Below, piece by piece: positions 23,062 to 28,951 of a stretch of 28,951 nucleotides of DNA. Within the stretch, counting starts at the first letter, position 1, and the number at the start of each line of letters is the position of its first letter. The DNA comes from Bacteroidota bacterium (GTDB lineage Bacteria > Bacteroidota > Bacteroidia > Chitinophagales > Chitinophagaceae): the NCBI GenBank assembly GCA_023430465.1, contig JAEZAM010000060.1, forward strand, positions 1 through 28,951. The letters run 5' to 3'. Under the pieces are notes generated by a model. The model did not search any database. It had not been told where the DNA came from and worked only from the letters and a program-made list of their open reading frames with translations. Made by a program: the position numbers and the translations under genes.

Positions 23062-24570
23062 ATGGATAACTCCAGAGATAACGATATTGTCATAGCCCCT
23101 AACGCACACAAGAACGCATTGTATCCGGTTTTCCTTAAACTGGAGCAGTTGTCCACCCTTCTTGTCGGCGGGGGTAATGTAGGTTTGGAAAAGCTTTCGT
23201 CATTGCTTTCAAATTCTCCAAATGCTTCAATCACGATCGTAGCGCCATTGCTGCACGAAAAACTCATTGCCCTGGCCCGCGCTCATGAGAATTGCCAATT
23301 GGTGCAGCGAACTTTTGAGGCTACAGATCTCGAGGGTAAAGACCTTGTTATCCTGGCCACAGACAACAAAGACTTGCATAAGGAAATAAAAAAGCTAGCG
23401 AACGATCGCGGGTTGCTTGTGAACGTGGCCGATACACCAGACCTTTGCGATTTTTACCTGGGCAGCGTTGTTCAAAAGGGAAACCTCAAGATCGGCATCT
23501 CGACAAACGGTAAATCACCGACTGCCGCGAAGCGCATACGTGAGGTACTCAACGAGGCATTGCCGGGTGAACTTGATGAGGTGATCGATAATCTACACAA
23601 GGTGCGTGGAAAATTGAATGGGAATTTTGAATCAAAAGTGAAACGTCTCAACGCGATCACGAAGGTGCTGGTGGAAAAAGATGGTGCAGAAAAAGAAGTC
23701 AACTGGCGCAGGGTTGCTACCTATTCTCTGATAGCGTTTGGCCTTATGCTGGTTGGACATTTCATATTCAGTTACCTGCCCTTTCAGCAGATTGCGGACG
23801 ACAGCGTTGCGCTGTTCCAGTCCCTTGATAAGAATTTTCCGTTGATGCTGTTGGCGGGGTTCCTGGCCCAGATGATCGATGGTGCTTTAGGGATGGGCTA
23901 TGGCGTAACGAGTGCAACGATTTTGTTATCCGCAGGCGTGAACCCCGCGGCGATCAGCGGAAGCATTCACACGGCGGAGATGTTCGCCAGCGGCGCCTCC
24001 GGCTATAGTCATTACAGGTTTGGCAACGTAAATAAAAAGTTGTTCAAGGTGTTGGTGATACCTGGAGTGATCGGCGCTATCCTCGGAGCAATATTATTGA
24101 CCCAGCTTGGAGAGAAGCACATCGAGATATTGCGACCGATCATGGCTGGTTATACACTTCTGCTTGGTATCCGGATTTTCATACTCGCATTTCGCAAGAA
24201 GCAAAAGCAAAAAAAGTTCAGGCGTTACGGTGCGCTGGCGGGCGCAGGCGGGTTCCTGGATTCCTTTGGTGGCGGAGGGTGGGGACCGATTGTGACAACC
24301 ACACTGATCACAAAGGGCAGGAGCCCAAAATATGTGATCGGATCGGTGAGTCTTACTGAATTCTTCGTAACGCTTGCCAGTGCCTTCACATTTTTTACAC
24401 TGCTTGGAGTGAGTCACTGGCAAACGATTGTAGGACTTGTTTTAGGCGGGCTGGTGGCGGCGCCATTGGCTGCGAAGCTCACCGGCCGCCTGCCACGCCG
24501 CACATCGTTCATATTGTTGGGAGCGCTGGTTATTTTCTGGAGTTTCCGGATACTTGTGAAGATATTCTAA
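23062..24570 (+). CDS. Siroheme synthase (Met8/CysG-N type) fused to a TauE/SafE-family transporter
   Basis: A 502-aa two-part protein. Residues 1 to about 205 resemble precorrin-2 dehydrogenase/sirohydrochlorin ferrochelatase: YPVFLKLEQLSTLLVGGGNVGLEKL (NAD site GGGNVG 36-41), VNVADTPDLCDFYLGS and IGISTNGKSPTAAKRIRE. From about 222 the protein is membranous, with seven or so helices and the two TSUP repeats, GALGMGYGVTSATILLSAGVNPAAISGSIHTAE and GAGGFLDSFGGGGWGPIVTTTLI. The first part would finish siroheme; the second may move sulfite, sulfate or another sulfur anion. The frame is open from 23029, but the ATG at 23062 lies 8 bases after the hemB stop and fits better. Last gene of the operon. 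Confidence 0.88.
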   Translation: MDNSRDNDIVIAPNAHKNALYPVFLKLEQLSTLLVGGGNVGLEKLSSLLSNSPNASITIVAPLLHEKLIALARAHENCQLVQRTFEATDLEGKDLVILATDNKDLHKEIKKLANDRGLLVNVADTPDLCDFYLGSVVQKGNLKIGISTNGKSPTAAKRIREVLNEALPGELDEVIDNLHKVRGKLNGNFESKVKRLNAITKVLVEKDGAEKEVNWRRVATYSLIAFGLMLVGHFIFSYLPFQQIADDSVALFQSLDKNFPLMLLAGFLAQMIDGALGMGYGVTSATILLSAGVNPAAISGSIHTAEMFASGASGYSHYRFGNVNKKLFKVLVIPGVIGAILGAILLTQLGEKHIEILRPIMAGYTLLLGIRIFILAFRKKQKQKKFRRYGALAGAGGFLDSFGGGGWGPIVTTTLITKGRSPKYVIGSVSLTEFFVTLASAFTFFTLLGVSHWQTIVGLVLGGLVAAPLAAKLTGRLPRRTSFILLGALVIFWSFRILVKIF

Positions 24571-24580
24571 CTGCCAACAT

Positions 24581-24697
24581 TTAAGAACGATGGATTTCAA
24601 ACTTGCCGGTACACACCATCGGCATGCGTGCCATCAGGTGTCCTGTCATCCCTGTGAGGAGGTTGTTAAAGTTCGCTGGCATAGCCCATTTTTGCAT
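24581..24697 (-). CDS. Possible small ORF (38 aa)
   Basis: A leftward ORF starting MQKWAMPANFNNLLTGMTGH and ending MVCTGKFEIHRS lies in the gap between the siroheme-synthase fusion and the small secreted protein. The frame stays open for about 20 further codons upstream of its ATG. Composition is protein-like (Met, Gly, Asn), but there is no recognised domain, promoter or ribosome site, so it may be chance or a relic. Confidence 0.25.
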   Translation of the reverse strand: MQKWAMPANFNNLLTGMTGHLMARMPMVCTGKFEIHRS

Positions 24698-24700
24698 CTC

Positions 24701-24719
24701 CACTTCACAAAATGAAGTG
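24701..24719. repeat. Small inverted repeat in the intergenic gap
   Basis: CACTTCA-CAAAA-TGAAGTG, a 7-bp stem with a 5-base loop, 62 bases upstream of the secreted-protein gene. No T-run follows. It may be a leader structure or a protein-binding site. Confidence 0.35.
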
Positions 24720-24781
24720 AAGGTAAGTGCTGGTGGAATTCGGAATTTGTATCTTTACATCAGTACCTGATTCACTAATTC

Positions 24782-25105
24782 ATGCTCATGGCTCGTTTCT
24801 ACTTACTCGCATTTATACTACTTGTAACACTCGGCGCCTTCAAGGCGAATACTGATGTGTCAGCTGTAGTCAGCGGCAAAGTTCTCTCCGCTGCAGATGG
24901 AAAGCCAGTGGCCAATGCACATGTGTTCATCGTTCATGGTGAAGAAGAAGCGCTGACAGGAAGTGACGGCCGCTTCCGTATCGAAACCTGGCAGAAACTC
25001 CCCGTCAAACTCCAGGTCCAGCATAAATCCTTTCAGTCGACAAGTGTCAGCGTCAGCGATCCGAATAAGCCTGTCGTTATCCGGCTATCGCCGGGCAAGC
25101 CCTGA
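24782..25105 (+). CDS. Small secreted protein with a carboxypeptidase-regulatory-like domain
   Basis: A 107-aa protein with an N-terminal signal peptide (hydrophobic MARFYLLAFILLVTLGAFKA, probable cleavage near residue 23). A single beta-sandwich follows with the pattern VSGKVLSAADGKPVANAHVFIVHG..ALTGSDGRFRIETW, the hallmark of carboxypeptidase-D-regulatory-like domains common in Bacteroidota outer-membrane and secreted proteins. It is not attached to a TonB receptor or enzyme here. A TATCTTTA word at 24750-24757 could be its -7 box. An in-frame second ATG at 24788 is an alternative start. The target of the domain is unknown. Confidence 0.75.
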   Translation: MLMARFYLLAFILLVTLGAFKANTDVSAVVSGKVLSAADGKPVANAHVFIVHGEEEALTGSDGRFRIETWQKLPVKLQVQHKSFQSTSVSVSDPNKPVVIRLSPGKP

Positions 25106-25143
25106 TACCCATAAAAATGTATGATCGTTCGTCTGCACCGAGG

Positions 25144-25163
25144 TTTTACACCTGGTGTACAAA
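25144..25163. promoter_or_regulatory. Palindrome upstream of the metZ-like gene
   Basis: A perfect core TACACC-T-GGTGTA (25147-25159) with TTT/AAA flanks interrupted by one extra C. It lies 18 bases upstream of the candidate -7 element and 47 bases upstream of the start codon, a position that suits a repressor or activator site. Confidence 0.45.
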
Positions 25164-25181
25164 TCCTTCATTGCCGCAATG

Positions 25182-25189
25182 TATCTTCG
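25182..25189 (+). promoter_or_regulatory. Candidate -7 element of the metZ-like gene
   Basis: TATCTTCG, one mismatch from TAnnTTTG, 21 bases before the ATG at 25211. The same word is found before recN. Confidence 0.4.
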
Positions 25190-25210
25190 CGGCACTTTAA
25201 TCAACTTATC

Positions 25211-26380
25211 ATGTCGCAGCATCCAGAGACCCGTGCCATTCGTTTGCAAACACCCCGTACCGGCGAAAAAGAGCACGCTACACCTTTGTTCCTCACCAGC
25301 AGCTTCACCTACGATTCTGCTGAGGAAATGGCCGCTGCTTTTTCAGATGATGAACTGGATGTAAATATCTACTCCCGTTTCTCCAATCCAACCGTAGATG
25401 AATTTATTACGAAGATTGCCTCACTTGAAGGAGCAGAGGATGGGATCGCAACTGGCACTGGCATGGCTGCTATCTTCTCCACGTTTATGACCTTCCTGGC
25501 TAAGGGTGATCATATTCTTTCAGCCTCCGCTGTATTCGGTTCCACTCACACCATTCTCACCAAATACCTTCCGAAGTGGGGCATTGCCAGTTCTTATTTT
25601 GACATGAATGATCCGGCATCGGTAGAGAGCATGATCCGGCCGGAAACAAAGATGCTGTATGTCGAAACGCCGTCCAATCCCGGTCTTGACATCATCGATA
25701 TCGGAGTCCTTTCGGACGTTTGCCGGAGACATAACATACTCCTCGTTGTAGATAATTGCTTTGCTACGCCTGCTGTGCAGCAACCCATCCGGTTTGGTGC
25801 CGATCTTGTACTGCATTCAGCTACAAAATTCATCGACGGCCAGGGCCGCGTGCTTGGAGGCGTGGTAGTGGGAAAGAAAGAGCTGATCAAGCAACTCTAT
25901 TTGTTCGTTCGCAATACCGGCCCATCCATGAGCCCGTTCAATGCCTGGGTACTTACAAAGTCATTGGAAACATTGCACATTCGCATGGACAGGCATGCTG
26001 CCAGTGCGCTTCAACTGGCGCAGCGGCTTCAGTCGAATGACCATATCTCCCAGGTGAAATATCCTTTCCTGGAATCACATCCGCAATTCGCGATTGCAAA
26101 AAAGCAGATGAGCAATGGCGGTGGTATCGTCACCTTCGAAGTGAAAGGCGGAATTGAAAACGGAAGAAAATTCCTCAATGCATTGCGCATGATCTCCGTG
26201 ACCAATAATCTTGGTGACAGCCGAACGATCGCTTCGCATCCCGCTTCTACCACACACTCTAAGCTAACAGAGCAGGAACGTGCTCAGGTGGGTATCACAC
26301 CAGGTCTTATCCGGATATCTGTCGGGCTGGAACATCCGGATGATATTCTCGCTGACATCGAACAGGCCTTATCTGCCTGA
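25211..26380 (+). CDS. metZ: PLP-dependent trans-sulfuration enzyme, probable O-succinylhomoserine sulfhydrylase (MetZ-like)
   Basis: Cys/Met-metabolism PLP enzyme (fold type I). YSRFSNPT at 54-61 binds the PLP phosphate of the neighbour subunit; VETPSNPGLDI is at 151-161, Asp181 in VVDNCFATP pairs with the ring, and Lys206 in HSATKFIDGQGRVLGG is the Schiff-base lysine. The C-terminus has the substrate-carboxylate stretch HPASTTHSKLTEQERAQVGITPGLIRISVGLE. The family also contains cystathionine gamma-synthase, beta- and gamma-lyases and OAH sulfhydrylase. The YSRFSNPTVDEFITKIASLEGAE and FGSTHTILTKYLPKWGI patterns look most like MetZ, and nearby sulfide production supports it, but exact substrate is uncertain. 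Length 389 aa. The conserved start is the ATG at 25211; upstream codons from 25121 run through the palindrome. Confidence 0.8.
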   Translation: MSQHPETRAIRLQTPRTGEKEHATPLFLTSSFTYDSAEEMAAAFSDDELDVNIYSRFSNPTVDEFITKIASLEGAEDGIATGTGMAAIFSTFMTFLAKGDHILSASAVFGSTHTILTKYLPKWGIASSYFDMNDPASVESMIRPETKMLYVETPSNPGLDIIDIGVLSDVCRRHNILLVVDNCFATPAVQQPIRFGADLVLHSATKFIDGQGRVLGGVVVGKKELIKQLYLFVRNTGPSMSPFNAWVLTKSLETLHIRMDRHAASALQLAQRLQSNDHISQVKYPFLESHPQFAIAKKQMSNGGGIVTFEVKGGIENGRKFLNALRMISVTNNLGDSRTIASHPASTTHSKLTEQERAQVGITPGLIRISVGLEHPDDILADIEQALSA

Positions 26381-26382
26381 CC

Positions 26383-27102
26383 TTATTTTTTGAGTTTGGC
26401 AAGTTGCTGCAGTGTCGCTTTGAGATCTTTTGAAAAAGGAGCCTCAAGTTCATGACGCGTGCCGTCTGCAGCAGTAAAGCCCAGCTTATGCGCATGCAAT
26501 GCAAGGCGATTGAGTATCGGGCGCTCCTCCAGTTCATTTTTCGACAGCTTGAACCGATTCTTTAGTGAGGAAAGTAAAACGGGCTTCCCGTCGCCATAAA
26601 GAGGATCACACACGATCGGGTTGCCATAATTTTTCATGTGCACACGTATCTGGTGTGTACGGCCCGTGTGGATCCTGAATTTCATCCAGCTATAAACCCG
26701 GAAGCTTTCAACCAATTCGAAATCGGTAATGGATTCTTTTCCCCGGCGATTGATCACCATAAGCCCACGTTGTGTGGAATGTTCCGCGATGGGTGCATTG
26801 ATCGTTCCCGCAGCCTCAGCGGGGACACCCATCACCAGGCCGGCATAGATCTTTTCCGTTTGTCGCGATTCAAATTGCTGGGAGAGATATTTGTGCGCCT
26901 CCTCATTCCTGGCAAAGATGATGAGGCCGCTGGTGTCTTTATCCAACCGGTGTACGGTGAATATTCGACCATAGCCTTCTGTCAGCATTTGCTTGAGCGA
27001 TTCCTCCTTTCCTTCGCGGTCAGGTATGGATAACAACCCGGAGGGTTTATTGAAAGCGAGATAATCGTCGTTTTCGAAAACAAGTAGATCAGCTAATTTC
27101 AT
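26383..27102 (-). CDS. RluA-family pseudouridine synthase
   Basis: Isomerises uridine to pseudouridine in rRNA or tRNA. The catalytic motif HRLDKDTSGLI holds Asp54. FNKPSGLLSIPDR (17-29), the KIYAGLVMG strand, FRIHTGRTHQIRVHMKNYGNPIVCDPLYG and RLALHAHKLGF are classic RluA features. No S4 domain is present; 239 aa corresponds to the short RluA/RluE-type subclass, so its target uridine cannot be assigned. The stop is 2 bases from the stop of the convergent metZ-like gene. It follows the RsuA-type gene after 12 bases on the same strand, probably one transcript. Confidence 0.9.
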   Translation of the reverse strand: MKLADLLVFENDDYLAFNKPSGLLSIPDREGKEESLKQMLTEGYGRIFTVHRLDKDTSGLIIFARNEEAHKYLSQQFESRQTEKIYAGLVMGVPAEAAGTINAPIAEHSTQRGLMVINRRGKESITDFELVESFRVYSWMKFRIHTGRTHQIRVHMKNYGNPIVCDPLYGDGKPVLLSSLKNRFKLSKNELEERPILNRLALHAHKLGFTAADGTRHELEAPFSKDLKATLQQLAKLKK

Positions 27103-27114
27103 TCCCGCGGTGCA

Positions 27115-28062
27115 TTATTTGCCTTTGCCAAAATGTTTCAGATCGCGTACTTCCTTCTCCGTAAGAAACCTGAACTTACCCCTGTCCACATTCTTTTTGG
27201 TAAGGCCTGCAAACATAACCCGGTCAAGTCCTTTGACATCATAGCCGAGTGATTCAAAGATGCGGCGCACGATGCGGTTCCGGCCACTGTGAATCTCCAC
27301 GCCCACCTGGGTCTTGTCTTTAATATCGGCATAGGCCAATACGTCTACCGTTGCCGGACCGTCTTCCAGTGTAACACCTTTGAGTATCTGGTCGAAGTCT
27401 TTTTTCTCCAGTGGTTTGTTAAGCGTCACCGCATATACTTTGCGTATCTCGTTACTCGGATGCGTAAGCTTTTGCGCGAGTTCACCATCGTTGGTGAGCA
27501 ATAGAACACCTGAAGTGTTTCGATCCAGACGGCCAACAGGGTACACGCGCTCATTGGTTGCCTTGCCAATGATATCCAGCACGGTCTTCCTTTGCTGGGG
27601 GTCATTGGTGGTGGTTATAAAATCCTTGGGTTTATTCAGGAGAATATATACGAGGTTCTTTGCAAGAAATACCTTTTTACCATTGTAACGCACTTCGTCT
27701 TCCGGCTTCACTTTGTAACCCGGTTCGGTAACGGTCTCATTGTTGACTTTGACTTTGCCTTCACGAATGAGGTCGGCCGCTTCCCGGCGGCCACTGATAC
27801 CGCAATGGGCGATGTACTTATTAAGCGCCATAGCATCAGTTGCGGCGGGTCTTGCAAGTTTGATCGGTTCCGGAGTTACCTGCGGCGTACCTTTCCGGCC
27901 AGGCAATGCAGGATTCTTTGCGCGAGCCTCCGCTTTTTTCTTGTCGAAATATTCTTCGCGCTCTTTCTTTACTTTTCTCTTTTCCTGTTTATAACCTTCT
28001 TTGATCGCAGCATTGCTTTTCTTTTTGGCAAACTTGTCAAAATGGCTTCCTGTCTTTTTCAT
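27115..28062 (-). CDS. RsuA/RluB/RluE/RluF-family pseudouridine synthase with S4 domain
   Basis: rRNA pseudouridine synthase. A strongly basic, probably disordered N-terminal extension (1-70, many Lys, Arg, Glu) precedes an S4 RNA-binding domain (about 79-125, ALNKYIAHCGISGRREAADLIREGKVKVNN). The catalytic part has LLNKPKDFITTT, YPVGRLDRNTSGVLLLTNDGELAQKLTHP with Asp180, and HSGRNRIVRRIFESLGYDVKGLDRVMFAGL. Length 315 aa. Basic N-terminal extensions are often seen in Bacteroidota versions. RluB is the closest by overall pattern, but 16S or 23S target is unproven. It lies between rlmN and the RluA gene on the same strand. Confidence 0.9.
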   Translation of the reverse strand: MKKTGSHFDKFAKKKSNAAIKEGYKQEKRKVKKEREEYFDKKKAEARAKNPALPGRKGTPQVTPEPIKLARPAATDAMALNKYIAHCGISGRREAADLIREGKVKVNNETVTEPGYKVKPEDEVRYNGKKVFLAKNLVYILLNKPKDFITTTNDPQQRKTVLDIIGKATNERVYPVGRLDRNTSGVLLLTNDGELAQKLTHPSNEIRKVYAVTLNKPLEKKDFDQILKGVTLEDGPATVDVLAYADIKDKTQVGVEIHSGRNRIVRRIFESLGYDVKGLDRVMFAGLTKKNVDRGKFRFLTEKEVRDLKHFGKGK

Positions 28063-28109
28063 AATTGCTGTTTTACAACAGTAGATTTATTTTAGAATAT
28101 ACTTTGCCT

Positions 28110-28951
28110 CTAGGCTGTTTCCTTGTTGGCCAGTTGGCCACATGCAGCGTCGATATCTTTACCACGGCTGCGACGCAAACGTGCATTCACACGGTTGCGT
28201 TCGAGATAATTCATGAATGCTTCCACTTTTTCTTCGGACGGTTTGGTGAATTTGGCAAAATCGATCGGGTTATACTCGATGATATTTACCAGGTCAGCGG
28301 GTACCTGCCGATATATTTTTATCAGCTCATCCGCATCTTCGATGCTGTCGTTGAAATTATTGAAGAGAATATACTCTAGGGTGATCTCGTTCTTGGTTTG
28401 TTTGTAAAAATAGTTCAACGCATCTACCAGCGACCTGATATCATTTGAATCGTTGATCGGCATGATCTCGTGGCGCTTGTTGTCATTGGCGGCGTGCAGG
28501 GAAAGTGCGAGCTTGAATTTCACTTTGCTGTCGCCAAGCTGGCGGATCTGTTTTGCCACACCCGCCGTAGAGACGGTGATGCGCCGGGGACTCATACCCA
28601 GGCCTTCCGGGGAAGTGATCCGTTCAATCGCCTTCAATACGTTTTTATAGTTAAGCAGTGGCTCACCCATTCCCATGAACACGATATTGGTGAGTTTTTT
28701 TCCGTGTATCCGTTCGCTCTGTTCATTGATGAGCACCACCTCATCGTATATCTCATCAAAATCGAGGTTTCTTTTCCGGTCTATATAGCCGGTAGCGCAA
28801 AATTTGCAACTGAGGGAGCATCCGATCTGCGAGGAAACGCAGGCAGTGACACGTGATTCAGTAGGTATCAGCACGCCTTCTATGAGGTGGCCGTCGTGTG
28901 TTTTGAATCTTGATTTGACGGTGCCATAGGCAGAATAAGGGGTGGCATCGA
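28110..28951 (-). CDS. rlmN: RlmN, 23S rRNA (adenine2503-C2)/tRNA methyltransferase, partial
   Basis: Radical-SAM methyltransferase that methylates A2503 of 23S rRNA and A37 of some tRNAs. The radical-SAM cluster motif CSLSCKFC lies in SSQIGCSLSCKFCATGYIDRKRNL. Further marks are NIVFMGMGEPLLNYKNV, the RRITVSTAGVAKQIRQL stretch, LALSLHAAND and the C-terminal RSRGKDIDAACGQLANK, whose Cys is the methyl-carrying cysteine of the family. The frame is open to the end of the window, so the N-terminal part is missing; an internal ATG at 28874 is not the real start. The RsuA-type gene follows after 47 bases. Confidence 0.95.
   Translation of the reverse strand, partial: DATPYSAYGTVKSRFKTHDGHLIEGVLIPTESRVTACVSSQIGCSLSCKFCATGYIDRKRNLDFDEIYDEVVLINEQSERIHGKKLTNIVFMGMGEPLLNYKNVLKAIERITSPEGLGMSPRRITVSTAGVAKQIRQLGDSKVKFKLALSLHAANDNKRHEIMPINDSNDIRSLVDALNYFYKQTKNEITLEYILFNNFNDSIEDADELIKIYRQVPADLVNIIEYNPIDFAKFTKPSEEKVEAFMNYLERNRVNARLRRSRGKDIDAACGQLANKETA

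Overview
The window looks like a chromosomal segment of a Bacteroidota bacterium, most likely Chitinophagaceae or a close relative. The evidence is the short primary sigma factor with no region 1.1, several TAnnTTTG-type -7 promoter elements just upstream of start codons, very few Shine-Dalgarno sequences, a START-like protein typical of the phylum, and protein sequences of Chitinophagaceae character. No tRNA, rRNA, CRISPR array, phage or transposase gene was seen.

Left part (1-9.5 kb) is mostly housekeeping. It holds the 3' end of an unrecognised gene with a good terminator, recN, a DinB-like gene preceded by two REP-like palindromes, and a leftward block rpoD, ffh, rpsP, rimM in which intrinsic terminators separate rpoD from ffh and rpsP from rimM. 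A START-like gene is divergent from rpoD. A hypothetical gene follows on the other strand, and an LptF/LptG-type permease is divergent from it with a gap of only 13 bases. Low-complexity repeats (GGAGTG-type and AACCTY hexamers) lie between the permease and the next gene.

Central part (9.6-24.6 kb) is the notable one. A CDF metal transporter, an OsmC-type protein and a Cys-rich Rrf2 regulator form a compact rightward group. After a promoter region come eleven rightward genes that are tightly spaced or overlapping: 1-Cys peroxiredoxin, APS reductase (cysH), ATP sulfurylase (cysD, cysN), uroporphyrinogen-III methyltransferase (cobA), sulfite reductase flavoprotein (cysJ) and hemoprotein (cysI), 5-aminolevulinate synthase (hemA, the glycine/succinyl-CoA type), a HemC-HemD fusion, hemB, and a Met8/CysG-type siroheme synthase fused to a TauE/SafE transporter. 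Together these appear to encode sulfate activation and reduction to sulfide plus every step from glycine and succinyl-CoA to siroheme, the prosthetic group of CysI. A shared dyad of the form TCYAC-N7-GTRGR occurs upstream of the peroxiredoxin gene and again just before cobA, and is a candidate operator for the Rrf2 regulator.

Right part (24.6-28.95 kb) holds a small secreted protein with a carboxypeptidase-regulatory-like fold and a PLP enzyme of the MetZ type, which could fix the sulfide into homocysteine. These face leftward RNA-modification genes: an RluA-type and an RsuA/RluB-type pseudouridine synthase and a partial rlmN that runs off the window.

All assignments come from reading motifs and organisation by eye; no database search was run.
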